64,000 nucleotides of DNA from Dastarcus helophoroides (taxonomy: Eukaryota > Arthropoda > Insecta > Coleoptera > Bothrideridae), in NCBI GenBank assembly GCA_028583605.1, contig CM053327.1:29128626-29192625 (forward strand), in the 5' to 3' direction. This document shows positions 1-11,450 of the stretch, in pieces. Position numbers and translations under genes: made by a program. Numbering within the stretch: the first letter of the stretch is position 1; every line of letters starts with the position of its first letter. Below the pieces are notes generated by a model. The model ran no database searches, was not told the origin of the DNA, and saw only the letters and a program-made list of their open reading frames with translations.

Positions 1-717
1 CTGTATAGATTAATAACTTCTAACTAGGTTAAAACAGCAACTAAAACTTCTGGAGCAGTAACAGTTTAAAAAAAAGCTGAAGTTTGTAAATTTTTTGTGT
101 TTAAAAGTTAACATTTGTCTGTTATGGTTTTTTTTACAATTTGGGTTTTTCTTCTCGAGATTTCACTTAAAAACTTGAATGCGTGAAAGCAGAATGCTTG
201 AAATTAAAATTTAAATGTCGAAGTTGTATTTTAATCAAACATTTGAAATTTTTAAAATGAATACTTTGAGAGAAAGCGAGAATTTCTAACAACAAGCAAT
301 TTCAGTTGCTAGGCTCCAACTTTCGCGAAGTAAGACGAAATTTGTATTTTGAGGTGACGATTTTAGAAATCGGCCGTATTTCAAAAGTTTTTGAAAAAAA
401 TTAAATTTTTCAACTTTGTTTTGAGAACCACGCGTGGTCACATTGTGCGTAACCCCCCGACCCCCATGTCTGTATGATATGAACTAGCTCTTGACAATTT
501 AGAAAATCTTGAAACTATATTTATGACCAAAATTTTTGCTAAAAAGACCCAATTCTGGAAAGATTAAACTCGAAAATTTAAGAAAAAGTCGAAAATACGA
601 ATTATGGCTTATAATGTTAATTAAAATCATCTAAATTATTTTGTAATAACTAACAAAGGACAGTAACGCTATTATTTACAAGTTTTTTTCATGTTAGAAA
701 AAATTATTCAATTATAT
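1..717. other. intergenic, nothing recognised
   Basis: AT-rich unique-looking sequence downstream of the minus-strand MBF2-like gene. I see no coding frame, repeat or structured element in it. Confidence 0.5.
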
Positions 718-719
718 AA

Positions 720-725
720 TTTATT
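720..725 (-). terminator. polyadenylation signal of the first MBF2-like gene
   Basis: On the minus strand this reads AATAAA, about 35 bases after the stop codon of the gene at 761-1168. The spacing fits a short 3' UTR. No other canonical signal lies nearer. Confidence 0.6.
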
Positions 726-760
726 ATCCAAAAATACTGCACAAAATATTGGAAAAAAAT

Positions 761-1168
761 CTAATAACCGTAAATTTCCACAATCACTCTTGGATCGACG
801 TTTGGTGGGATCCTAAGCGTAACGTCAACTTCTCTGTCGTAAACATCGACTTTGCTACCAAATGCCCTTTGTCTACCAAAGTTGAGTACTCTCACGGAAG
901 TTATCTTTCTGCTGGAATTGAAAATGTAGTACCAATAGTAGGTTTGTTCAGCTGGTGAAGGGTGCGGGTAGATGATGGTCTCACTGGCCAAAAGTACGTC
1001 GCCTTTTACTCGATCACCGTAAACGAGATCTCCCCAATTGGTGACACCATTGTCTGGGGGTAACGCAGCTTGAAGATCGGTATGTTCACCCTTAACAAGC
1101 ACGGAACCGGATTCATCTGCACTGACCAAAGTCAGAACGATGCAGCTGAAGACTACGAAAAATTTCAT
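761..1168 (-). CDS. MBF2-family secreted protein, copy 1
   Basis: Encodes 135 residues in one exon. Residues 1-17 (MKFFVVFSCIVLTLVSA) are a clear signal peptide, so the product is probably secreted. Residues ~42-135 resemble the insect MBF2 domain family: NWGDLVYGDR, a GDVLL motif, a central SVRVLNFG strand, paired V-D-V/V-T-L strands and the terminal IYGY. The founding member in silkworm was described as a transcription cofactor, but most family members carry signal peptides and are found in saliva or haemolymph; I infer an extracellular role here. An NSS sequon may be glycosylated. It shares about half its domain residues with the gene at 6457-6915, which lies in the opposite orientation. 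A TATA box, initiator and poly(A) signal support a complete, working gene. Confidence 0.85.
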   Translation of the reverse strand: MKFFVVFSCIVLTLVSADESGSVLVKGEHTDLQAALPPDNGVTNWGDLVYGDRVKGDVLLASETIIYPHPSPAEQTYYWYYIFNSSRKITSVRVLNFGRQRAFGSKVDVYDREVDVTLRIPPNVDPRVIVEIYGY

Positions 1169-1200
1169 CGTGCTATTTGATGTTCAGGTTTTCTCAAACA

Positions 1201-1236
1201 ACTGATAAAAATATTTGAATCGTGTTCATTTATATA
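1201..1236 (-). promoter_or_regulatory. core promoter of the first MBF2-like gene
   Basis: On the minus strand TATATAAA occupies 1236-1229. An arthropod initiator TCAGT lies at 1205-1201, with its A at 1203, 33 bases from the TATA start. The start codon is at 1168, giving a 5' UTR of about 35 bases. Confidence 0.7.
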
Positions 1237-1237
1237 C

Positions 1238-1834
1238 CTAATGATGGACAGCCAAAGAGATTTTATCTCAATAGCCATCTCAAGTGCATTTGGATGAGTT
1301 TTTCCAAGATTATCTTTTCGAATTTTGTACTTTTATTGCCATGTAAGCGTTGAAAGAAGCAAAAAAAAAACAAAATATTATGAATCCAATTTTGTTATTA
1401 TAGACCTAAGTGTCCATCACCTTTTACCACTCGAATCAGCACATCAGAAGATTACATCAAAAAACAAATATGTACAAATCTGTGTATTTTTATAATATGT
1501 ACTTTGATAGACAATCTGAGCAAATAAATCGTTGTATTAGGAAAAGTAAATAGGCCAGTCAAAATAAAAAAGCTTCCGTAATAGCATATTGATTCTAATT
1601 CACTTTCTAAATTAGCAATTGTTAATAACAATAATAAAAGCCCATTATTTCCAAAGTAAACTGTCTTGTCAAAGTTCTTTTAGTAGGAGCAAGATTTCTT
1701 GTAAAAAATTAGCAAGAAGCAAAATTTATTGCTGTTTTCAAGATTTTCTTATACTCTTCTGAAAACTCAATTCCTTTACAAGTAAAAAATTCAGGCCACC
1801 CCTCTCTTTCATAAGAATCAAATTCTTCAGGGAA
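1238..1834. other. upstream intergenic sequence
   Basis: AT-rich sequence between the promoter of the first MBF2-like gene and the satellite array. No gene or clear repeat is visible. Confidence 0.45.
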
Positions 1835-4800
1835 GAGTAAAAATAGTGTCAGAAAGTCAGAATTTTTCAAAAAAGTTGGATTTTACCAAAAATCTTTATA
1901 ACAATAAAGTCAACGTTTTTAAAAAGATCGAGGTATTCACTCGATCAGAATTTGCAAATTTTCAAAAAATAGTGGATATATTCAAAAAAAGTCGAAAAGT
2001 TCAGCAAAAGAAGAAAATTGGATTTTTGCAAAAATTTCAATTATAAAAAAGGGGTTATTGTCACCAACAAAAAAAATTAAATTTGGAAAAAAATCGTTTT
2101 AAAAATCAGTTTTTTTAACAAGCAAAGAATGAAAATTTGAAAAAAAAGTTAATTTCTTCGTAGCTAGAAAACGTCGCACGTTAAACCAAAGCGTAAATAG
2201 TTTAGCACTTCGTCAAGGAGTTACAATTTAGTTTCGAGACGAACAATACATAATTTTTAGGAGTATAGAAATTTCCTGAGAAAAAATACCAAAAAATCTA
2301 AATTTATTAATAAAAAATTTGGAAAAAAGCCAACATTTAATAAAAATAAGTAAATTTCTTAAAAAATGCAAGAAGAAGAAATTTGTAAATGTCGAACTTT
2401 CAAAAAAGGTTGACATTTTCAACAATAAACTAAAAATAACCGAAATGTTCTCAAAAGTCGTTTTGTTTAAATCCAAAATTTCCCAAAACCGGAATTCTTC
2501 AAAAAAAGATGGATTTTTGTTATAAAGTCGACTTTTTTAAATAGGCCGAGGAATTCACTCAGTCAGAATTTGCAAAAAAAGTAGCAAAAAAGGTTGAGTT
2601 TTGCAGTCGATCAAAATTTTCAAAAAATACTCGAAATATTCAAAGGAATAAGTCAAAAAGTTCAGCAAAACAAGAAAAATGGATTTTTGCAAAAATTTAA
2701 ATTATTAAAAAAGTGGAAATTGTCAGCAAGAAAAAAAAATAAATTTGGTAAAAAATCATTTTAGATATCAGTTTTTTTTATGAAACATATATTGAAGATT
2801 TGAAAAAAAAGTTGAGTTCTTCGTAGCTTAAAAACGTCGCCCGTTAAATCAAAGCGTAAACAGCTCAGCACTTCGTCAATGAGTTAAAATTCAATTTCGA
2901 GAAGAACAATACATAATTTTTAGGAGTATAAAAATTTTCTGAGAAAAAATATCAAAAAATCTAAATTTATGAACAAAAAATTTGGAAAAAAGCCAACATT
3001 TAATAAAAATAAGTAAATTTCTAAAAAACTGCAAGAAGAAGAAAATTGTAAATGTTGAAGTTTCAAAAAAGGTTGACATTTTCAATAATAAACTAGAAAC
3101 AGCTGAAATGTTCAAAAAAGTCGTTTTGTTTAAATCCGAAATTTTCAAAAACCGGAATTCTTCAAAAACCTTGGATTTTTGTTATAAAATCAACGTTTTT
3201 AAAAAGGTTGAGGTATTCACACAGTCAAAGTTTGCAAAAAAAATAAAAAAAAAGGTTGAGATTTGCAGTCGATCCAAATTTTCAAAAAATAGTCGAAATA
3301 TTCAAAAGAAAAAGTCGAAAAGTTCAGCAAAAGAAGAAAAATGAATTTTTGCAAAAATTTCAATTGTTAAAAAAAGTGGAAATTGTCAGCAAGAAAAAAA
3401 ATTAAATTTGGTAAAAAATCATTTCAGAAATCAGTTTTTTAACAAACAAATATTGAAGATTTGAAAAAAAGGTTGAGTTCTTCGTAGCTTAAAAACGTAG
3501 TCCGTTTAACCAAAACGTTCGTTGATCAAAATTTTCAAAAAATAGTAGAAATATTCAAAAGAAAAATTTGAAAAATGGATTTTTGCAAAAATTTCAATTA
3601 TTAAAATAGTGGTTATTGTCACCAACAAAAAAAATAAAGTTGGAAAAAATCATTCTAAAAATCAGTATTTTTAAAAAGCAATGATTGAAAATTTGAAAAA
3701 TAAGTTGATTTCTTCGTAGCTTAAAAACGTCGCCCGTTAAACCAAAGCGTAAATAGTTCAGCACTTCGTCAAGGAGTTAAAATTTAATTTTGAGAACAAC
3801 AATACCTAATTTTTAGGAGCATAAAAATTTTCCGAGAGAAAATACCAAGAAATCTAAATTTATTAACAAAAAATTTGGAAAAAAGCCAACTTTTAATAAA
3901 AATAAGTAAATTTTTAAAAAAGTGCAAAAAGAAGAAATTTGTAAATGTTGAAGTTTCAAAAAAGGTTTTCAATAACAAACTAGAAACAGAGGAAATGTTC
4001 AAAAAAGTCGTTTTGTTTAAATCCGAAATTTTCAAAAACCGGAATTCTTCAAAAAAGTTGAATTTTTGTTATAAAGTCAACGTTTTTGAAAAGGTCGAGG
4101 TATTCACTCGGTCAAAATTTGCAAAAAAAAGTAACAAAAAAGATTGAGATTCGCAGTCGATCAAAATTTTCAAAAATAGTCGAAATATTCAAAAAAAAGT
4201 CGAAAAGTTTAGCAAAAGAAGAAAAATGAATTTTTGCAAAAATTTCAATTATTAAAAAAGTGGTTATTATCACCAACAAAAAAAAATAAATTTGGAAAAA
4301 AATCATTTTAAAAATCAGGTTTTTCAACAAACAAAGATTGAAAACTTGAAAAAAAAAAAGTTAATTCCTTCGTAGCTTAAAAACGTAGCCCGTTTAACCA
4401 AAGCGTAAATTATTCAGCATTTCAAGGTGTTCAAATTCAATTTTGAGAAGAACAATACCTAATTTTTAGGAGTATAAAAATCTTCTGAGAAAAAATCTAA
4501 ATTTATTAACAAAACATTTGGAAAAAAAGCCAACATTTAAAAAAAATAAGTAAATTTTTAAAAAAGTGCAAGAAGAAGAAATTTGTAAATGTCGAAGTTT
4601 CAAAAAAGGTTGACATTTTTAATAATAAACTAGAAACAGCTTAAATTTTCTAAGACGTCATTTTGTCTAAATATAAAATTTTGAAAAACCGGAATTCTTC
4701 AAAAAAGTTGGATTTTTGTTATAAAGTCGACTTTTTTAAAAAGATCGAGATCTTTACGCAGTCAGAATTTGCAAAAAAAGTAACAAAAAATGTTGAGATT

Positions 4801-5192
4801 CGCAGTCAGTCGAAATTTTCAAAAAAGTCGAAATATTAAAAAAAATTCTAAGTATTAAAAAAAGGCGAAAAGTTCAGAAAAAGAAGAAAAATGACTTTCT
4901 GCAAAAAATTCAAATAGCAAAAAATTTGAATTTTCACCAAAAAAAATTAAATTAAAAAAAAATCATTTTAAAAAACAGTTTTTTTAACCGAATTAAAAAG
5001 AATGTTAAAAATTTGAAAAAAGGTTGATTCCTTCATACATCGCCCATTAAACCAAAGCATAAATAGTGTGGAACTTCGTTAAGGTGTTAAAATTTCAGTT
5101 TCGAGAAAAACAGACATAATTTTTAGCAGTATAAAAATTTTCCGAGAAAAAATACCAAAAAATCTAAATTTATTAACAAAAATTTTGAAAAT
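1835..5192. repeat. satellite array with ~655 bp unit
   Basis: A block beginning near ACAATACATAATTTTTAGGAG recurs at about 2225, 2887, 3780, 4435 and 5090, giving steps of 662, 893, 655 and 655 bases. The longer step carries an extra partial copy near 3527-3740. Within each unit a less AT-rich box containing AAACGTCGCCCGTTAAACCAAAGCG is best conserved; the rest is A-rich with many GTCGAAA words. Short open frames on both strands (for example 2228-2476 and 2891-3148 minus) recur once per unit and are by-products of the array. The array ends directly at a palindromic retroposon. Confidence 0.8.
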
Positions 5193-5484
5193 CGAAATAC
5201 AAATCTTGTCCCCGGAAACCAAGAAAGATTAAAAAACACAAAACGCAACACTAACGCGTTTTGATAGCCAAGCTATCGTCTTTAGAGAGATACTGAGAGA
5301 TATTAGTATCTCTCTGAGAGATACTAGTATCTCTCTGAGAGATATTAGTATCTCCCTGAAGATGATAGCTTGGGTATCGAAACGCGTTAGAGCAGCCTCT
5401 GTTGTATTTTTTAATCTACTCTTGGTTCCAGGGGACAAGATTTGTATTTCAATTTTTGAAGATAACCAAGGACCAAAAAAAAAA
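5193..5484 (+). mobile_element. palindromic A-tailed retroposon, copy 1
   Basis: Left arm runs CGAAATACAAATCTTGTCCC and onward; the right arm is its reverse complement ending ACAAGATTTGTATTTCAA, followed by the 3' tail GAAGATAACCAAGGACC and ten A. The loop is expanded by four copies of AGAGATA(T/C)TAGTATCTCTCTG. The usual CAGTCCGTTCCACC is missing before the A tract. It sits exactly at the end of the 655 bp array. No target duplication found. Confidence 0.75.
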
Positions 5485-5647
5485 CTGAGAAAAAGTCAAT
5501 CTTATTTTTTAAAAATCGTCTTGCTTCACCTTTACAGGGTTACAAAAGGTACTAGAAATTTTGTCTCTCTTTCTTATAAATTTTACAAGTATGGTTAAAT
5601 AATATGGAGATAATTTTGCGTATTTTATTTTCATGGCTGACTGCCAA

Positions 5648-5836
5648 GTTGGTACCTGCTATTGGGGAAACACTGGTCTAAAATGTACCCCCAAAATGCT
5701 CCACATTTTTGTGAAAGTTTCATTAAAATTGATTTAATAGTTGCCGTGATTAGCCCGGACAAAAGTACAGATAGACAGACAGACAGACAGACAGACGGAC
5801 ATACCGACAGACAGACAGACAGATAGACAGACAAAG
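5648..5836 (+). mobile_element. 3' tail of a non-LTR retroelement with (CAGA)n
   Basis: Contains a GTGAAAGTTTCATTAAAATT / ATTAGCCCGGACAAA block followed by about 60 bases of CAGA repeats. The same block with a CAGACAGA tail recurs at 25150-25276. Such ends are typical of RTE-type LINE and derived SINE tails in arthropods. No coding part remains; the VCLSVCLS-like minus-strand frame is only the CAGA repeat. Confidence 0.6.
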
Positions 5837-5855
5837 ATTTACACCCTTTAATTAT

Positions 5856-6395
5856 TAATATACAGGGTGGACCGCATGTAATGGTACATAGAGCAAGAGT
5901 AAATTTTTCTTAAAAAAATAACGTGATTTAGCCACATTTACTTTATACCAAAAGTTGATAATAACTGAGACACAGGGCGTCAAAGTTAAAAAAAAAATGA
6001 TTTTTTCGCATAACTGATAAACACATTTTACTACAGATAAGAAATTTGATGTGGGGGGGTTTCTTTGGTCAATAAATTCTAGTTTCATTCAATTTTGAAT
6101 TGAACATAAAAAAATTGCTAATAGATTGCCAGTAACTCATAGGGGGCGCCACCCCCATGTTGAACTATATGGATGATTTAATGTCCTACATTTTAATATA
6201 TTGATTCACTACTTGAGCAAAAAAAATAAATTCAATACTTTGTAAGGGGTTAAGATTGCATCATAAGAGACTTTCAACATGCGTACAATTAAAAATATTA
6301 TCACGTACCTGCTACAGTACAAAACAACATTAGGCATAATATTAATGCAAAGTAGGAACCCCATTGTTATTTATTCCGTATCCATACACCATTGA
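5856..6395. other. upstream region of second MBF2-like gene, with possible Tc1-like terminus
   Basis: Begins with TATACAGGGTGGACCGCATG, which resembles Tc1/mariner-type inverted termini (compare 62893 and, reversed, 62600-62615). No opposite end or transposase is visible. The rest up to the promoter is unassigned, apart from a GC-rich patch GGGGGCGCCACCCCC at 6141-6155. Confidence 0.35.
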
Positions 6396-6401
6396 CCATC
6401 A

Positions 6402-6409
6402 TATATAAA
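6402..6409 (+). promoter_or_regulatory. TATA box of the second MBF2-like gene
   Basis: TATATAAA lies 48 bases before the start codon at 6457, placing transcription start near 6432-6440. The initiator is not a clean TCAGT; TACATT at 6437-6442 is the nearest candidate. Confidence 0.6.
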
Positions 6410-6456
6410 GTGGTTCGCGATCCACCTTGAGCTTAATACATTAAGAACTCGAAAAG

Positions 6457-6915
6457 ATGAAGTGTTTGTTGTTACTAGTTTCTATCGCGACTCTAGTTCT
6501 GTCCGAGACAGAAATTAAAATCATAAACCCCGAACAGGTTTCCACAGTTTTCAAAAATGCCCCAAACACACAAAGTAAAGTGAACGTTGAAACCAAATAT
6601 TTAAACCGTGCTTCTGGAAACTATGTCAATGACAATTGGGGCGACCTCATCTACGGGAATCGTGAGATGGGAGATGCTTTGCTACTCAGAGACGTAGTCG
6701 TTTTCCCATCAACTTCTACAACGGAGCAGGCATTATATTGGAACACCAAATTCGCCAACAATGTTAGAAAATTGACATCGGTGAGAGTGCTGAATTTCGG
6801 ATGGCAGAAAGCGTTCGCTTCCAGGATCGACGTTCGCCCAAAGGAAGTGGAAATTACGATAAGGAACCCAAGCAATACGGACCCTAGATTAATAATAGAA
6901 GCCTATGGCTTTTAA
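6457..6915 (+). CDS. MBF2-family secreted protein, copy 2
   Basis: Encodes 152 residues in one exon. Residues 1-16 (MKCLLLLVSIATLVLS) form a signal peptide. A variable linker of about 40 residues follows. The MBF2-like domain spans ~58-152: NWGDLIYGNR, GDALL, SVRVLNFGWQKAF, alternating V-E-I-T-I strands and the terminal EAYGF. Shared motifs and their spacing show it is a paralogue of the minus-strand gene at 761-1168, with a longer N-terminal linker. The two genes are divergent and about 5.3 kb apart, with a satellite array between them. TATA box upstream and AATAAA downstream suggest a complete gene. Function is inferred only from the family. Confidence 0.85.
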   Translation: MKCLLLLVSIATLVLSETEIKIINPEQVSTVFKNAPNTQSKVNVETKYLNRASGNYVNDNWGDLIYGNREMGDALLLRDVVVFPSTSTTEQALYWNTKFANNVRKLTSVRVLNFGWQKAFASRIDVRPKEVEITIRNPSNTDPRLIIEAYGF

Positions 6916-7203
6916 ACCCAATGGTAATCCTACTTTACTATGTAGCTAGAATTTTGATAAATTTTCTTGTTGTTGTATTTAGTTTTATATTATAATTATT
7001 CAAATCACTGAAATCATTTCTGTTTTTTTATGTTTCCGCCTAATTACGAAACTATATCTAGCATTAATTCTGATTCTTTGATGGTATTAGTGTTTCTTTA
7101 GTACACGATTCCGAGGTATACTTTAGCATACTAAGGCTTCCATTTAAGTAAAAAATTTTACTTTTATTTTTCACATTTAATTTGTAAAACAACTTTTCAT
7201 TCA

Positions 7204-7209
7204 AATAAA
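7204..7209 (+). terminator. polyadenylation signal of the second MBF2-like gene
   Basis: AATAAA about 290 bases after the stop codon, followed by a T-rich stretch at 7223-7235, fits a cleavage site near 7225-7230. Confidence 0.55.
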
Positions 7210-7230
7210 GATTTAAACAAATAGTTTTTT

Positions 7231-8762
7231 TCTTGTCATTTATTTAATCATATCTGAGCGTTCATATATCACTCCAGTGCCTGGCGTACGTGACGGCATT
7301 CTCGTTGCACATCCACAGGTTCTGGATGGTGCATGGAACCTGCAAGGCTCTAGAATCTACTAGACTAGAGACTTCTCATGATGGAAAACATCTAGAAGCA
7401 GATGTCCAATTTCAATATACGTTGTGATGCATTTAGTACGGAGTTACGGTGTCTTCATTCCGTTATTCGTTGTTTTACGTTCTATATCTTAGTTTAAAAA
7501 AAGTGTTTTAAATTCACCTTATCTTTTAAATCGAAACTAACACGTAACAATATTTTTGGTCTTCATTTATGTTACCGACCTTGAAGGAAGTAAAGGATAA
7601 CTTTTAGGCATCGATAGAAGACATATTCAACTCTCATTTAGTTAAAAAAATGACTCAAAAACAGAGGGGGATTAAATGCTGACAGCGCCCTAGATAAAAG
7701 GTGATGCTCTCTCGGAGATACTTCCTTGTTACAACGCGTCCCTAGGCACTGTGCCCCATGGATAATCTGTCACTGTTCGAGGGCAATATTGATAATCTGA
7801 TTTACTTTCACACTGACCCGGTTTCATTAGATTTACGTAATTATTGGCAAGTTTCAGATTTTAAAACACCAACACAATAACTGATCTAGCAAGTGAACTT
7901 TCTAGTTATTATAAGCGAAAAGTAAGAAAGAAATAAGGCCTCTTATTGAACGTTCTTGAATATGTTACCGCTTTGCTTATGTCTGTATATTACACTTTAT
8001 TACACGATACAAATAAACAACCGGAATGAACAAATAATATGAACTTGATTTTAAAATTCGTAACGTAATCTTGCAATGAGATACAAAGCCAAACCGTAAA
8101 CTGGAACATATGCAGTTTCGCAAGTGTAATTATAAAATAATTGGAATTCAGGATAATAAGTCAAGTACATGGACGTAGCACAATTTAAATATTTTATTAC
8201 TTTTATATTAATCTATAAACAAAGATTTGTTTTTCACAATATTGTGGAGCAATAAAAATCAATTTAAGACAAGGACAAATAAAAATTGTCCGCGTTCTTC
8301 TACAGCGCGAACATTGGCATTTTAATGAACCAAAAAAGAAAAAAAAAGCTTTGTGCTACAAAATGTTAAGACACATAACTTCTGAAAATAAATTGTAGTT
8401 ATTGCCGCTTACTGTGTAATTAAGTTGATAGCAATAGGATTTCCCTGATGGGATTATGTCAAGTACGCGTTACCAGTTCGACAGTTCATCAAAATACTGT
8501 GGATTTTTAACAACTTTATTCCACAAAAAAGCTGACCAATTTATTCGTATAACTGCCATTTACTGACTAAATTAGAGTGCGATTTGTTGGTATTCCACGT
8601 ATACTGGAATATTCAATATCTCAAAAAATGGAACTCCTTAATAACCCTAATAACTTGTAAACGTTCAATAGACGTCTCTAAACTATGAGTAATTTTCCTT
8701 GTAGTATATCTCCCCAAGAGTTTCTGATAAACTTTAAACAACTTTTATAGTTCCTTACACCA
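7231..8762. other. intergenic, nothing recognised
   Basis: Mixed-composition sequence with a somewhat GC-richer patch at 7270-7370. No coding frame, terminal repeat or tandem array was recognised. Confidence 0.45.
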
Positions 8763-9375
8763 GAGATGAGCAACATTTTTTTACAGCGGGCCAATTACAA
8801 GGCTAAAAATTTTGCACGGGCCGCATGTGAGAAAAATATGAATGTTGGGGCGCTTGCACCCCCTGGTTCATGCAGCAAACTAAAAATGTGTATGTATTCA
8901 AGTGGAGGACTTTCCAATTCTTCAGAATTCATCCTTTCCTTGAAACATTTTTTCGAAATTGCTACCTTTTTCTCAAATTTTGTATATTTTTTTACAAAAT
9001 TTGACTTTTTATTTTAAAATTTTGCATTTATTCATAAAATTTGCCTTCTTTTATTAAACATGACTGTCAAAATTTTGAATTTAAAAGTTTCTTGTTTTTT
9101 TTCTGAAATTTCGTCATTTCTCGAAATTCGACTTTTCCTGAAAATTTCGCCTTTTTTGAATCTGAAAAATCTCAGCTTGTTTATTAAAATTTGCCTTTTT
9201 TTCGAAATCTGGTCGATCTATTAACAAAAAGGTATATTTTTTAGAAATTTAAAACTTTTGTGAAAGGACAAAAATTTCTTTGTAAATTTCAACCCTTTTT
9301 TAATCCAAATTTATGGTAGTTTCAACGTGTTTGTCAAAATTTCGATGTGTTATCACAATATTTGACATTTTCTGA
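8763..9375 (+). mobile_element. truncated hAT-like element, left end only
   Basis: Begins CAGAGATGAGCAAC and is closely similar for about 610 bases to the left end of the complete element at 20336-22958. Similarity stops near TTGACATTTT at 9361-9372 and no right terminus follows. The open frame at 8766-9017 also exists in the other copy (20338-20580) and reflects the shared repeat rather than a known protein. Confidence 0.65.
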
Positions 9376-9560
9376 CTATCGAAATTCAGAAAAAAAAGTA
9401 GATGTCTAGAAAAAGTCGAAAGTTTGCGAAAGATAGGTGCAATTAAAACTGTAAATTTGGAAGTCAAAAAAACCCCATAATTTACACATAAAAAACTTCC
9501 AAGCTTACTATAAATATATAATATTCACAAAATTTTCCGAAAACTAGTTAACGTTCGAGG

Positions 9561-9790
9561 TTGAAATACAAATCTTGTCCCCTGAAACCAAGAAATATTA
9601 AAAAAACACAACAAAGGTTGCTCTAACGCGTTTCGACAGCCAAGCTATCATGATGATTGATTGATTTCGATTGATCGATTTCGACAGCCAAGCTATCATC
9701 ATGATAGCTTGGCTGTCGAAACGCGTTAGAGCAACCTTTGTTGTGTTTTTTAATCTTTCTTGGTTTCAGGGGACACGATTTCTATTTCAA
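9561..9790. mobile_element. palindromic retroposon, copy 2
   Basis: Long near-perfect inverted repeat: TTGAAATACAAATCTTGTCC on the left and its complement ending ATTTCAA on the right. The loop contains a duplicated TTTCGACAGCCAAGCTATCA and ATTGATTGATT. It lacks the 3' tail and A tract, so its orientation is uncertain. Confidence 0.75.
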
Positions 9791-10200
9791 TCCTCTTGAT
9801 TTGTGCATAGAATACATACTTGAAATCATACCGATTAGTGATGATTAAGTTAGTGGTTGAAACGAAGTGCCGCGTGATGTGCCCTTTTTGGCCCCAAACG
9901 CATATTACCACTACCAAAATTCGAGATTAAAGTGGATTTTTTGTAAATAAATTAAAAATGAAAATTATTAACTTACCAACAAAACTAAACTGAAAACAAT
10001 TAATTTTAATTTAAGAAAACTCTCAATTTTTTAAAATTACGTGAATTAAAAAATTAATATGACAAAAGAATTGAAATCAAAATATCTAGAACAGATATTT
10101 TAAGTTTAAAGAAAATAAAAATTAAAATGTTAAAGTGTAAGAAATAGTTGAAATTTGGAAATAAACTTAAAGTTATAAAAAAGAAAAACATTAAGAAAAT
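9791..10200. other. AT-rich spacer
   Basis: Unassigned sequence between the palindromic copy and the A-rich array; nothing recognised. Confidence 0.4.
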
Positions 10201-11450
10201 CGAAAAATGTTTTTAAAAATTCGTTGGTAAAATATCGACAATTCAAGATTATAGTCGACAAATTGATCAACATGTTTAAAAGAAGACAAATTTAGGTTTA
10301 AAGCCTAAATTCTAAATTATAGAAAAAAATAAAGAGGAAAAAAAAAGAAAGTGAAAATTGAGAATGTGAAAAAAAAGTTAAAATATTTAAGAGAAAAGAC
10401 AAAGTTAGGTTTAAAGTCTGAATTCTAAATTATAGAAAAAAAGAAACAGAAAAAGTAGAAATAAAGTCAAAATTGAGAATGTGAATAGAAGAAATTAAAA
10501 AAAAATTAATAATTTTTTAGGATTAGGAAAAGGTGACATTTGAAAAAGACTGACAACCTGAAGAAAGAAGTTGAAATTAAAAAAAAACTTTTTAGAGAAG
10601 ACAAATTTAAGTTGAAAGTCTAGATTCCAAGTTATAAAAAAATAAAAAGAAAAAAGAGGGGTGAAAATTGAGAACCTGAAAAAAAAAACGTTGAAATAAA
10701 AAAACTTAACTTTTTAGATTTAAAACCTAACTTTTAGGAAAAAGTGAAATTTGAAAGTAAAAACTGACAACCTGAAGATAAAAGTTGAAATAAAAAAAAG
10801 TTTTAAGAGAACAAACTTAGATTTGAAATCTAAATTGTAAATTATACAAAAAAGAAACAGAAAAAGAAAAATAAAAGTGAATATTGAAAATGTGAAAAAA
10901 AGCTGAAATGTTTAAGAGAAGACAAACTTAGGTTTACAGTCAAAATTCTTAATTATAGAAAAAAAGAAACAGAAAAAGAAAAATGAAAGTGAAAATTCAG
11001 AATGTGAAAAAAAAGTTGAAATTAAAAAGAAAATCAATAATTTTTTAGGCTTAAAGTCTAACTTTTAGGAAAAGTAGAGTTTGAAAGTGAAAACTGACAA
11101 CCTAATGAAAAAAGGTGAAAGTAGAAAACACTTTTAAGAGAAGATAAACCTAAGTTTAAAGTCTAAATTCCAAATTATAGAAAAAAAAAAGAAAAAGAAC
11201 TAGAACAAGAAAAAAGAAAAAGGAACAGGAAAAGAAAAAGAGAAAGAGAAAGAAAAAAAAAGAAAAAGAAAAAGAAAGAGAAAAAGAAAAGGGAAAAGAA
11301 GAAGAAAAAGAAAAAGAAAAAGAAAAGAGATGGTGAAAACTGAGAATCTGAAAAAAATGTTGAAATAAAAAACTTTTTAGGTTTAAAGCCTAACTTTTAG
11401 GAAAAAGCCAAATTATAGTGAAAAGTGCCAATCTTAAGAAAAAAATTGTA
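10201..11450. repeat. A-rich tandem array with purine tract
   Basis: The phrases GAAGACAAA(T/C)TTAGGTTTAAAG, TCTAAATTATAGAAAAAA and GTGAAAATTGAGAATGTGAA recur at irregular 110-300 base spacing (near 10280, 10395, 10590, 10810, 10915, 11140). A (GAAAAA)n-type purine tract occupies about 11177-11331. There are almost no pyrimidine runs on the plus strand, so long purine-only stretches result. No coding function. Confidence 0.65.

Noticed and set aside
1846..4330. Several open frames of 60-120 codons on both strands.
   Set aside because: They recur once per satellite unit, consist of Lys/Phe/Asn-rich low-complexity residues, and match no known domain.
5631..5834. Minus-strand frame with CLSVCLSVC repeats.
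   Set aside because: It is the CAGA microsatellite read as protein.
8766..9017. Open frame MSNIFLQRANYKAK..., also found at 20338-20580.
   Set aside because: Shared only because both loci are ends of the same non-autonomous hAT-like element; one begins in the terminal repeat. No domain recognised.
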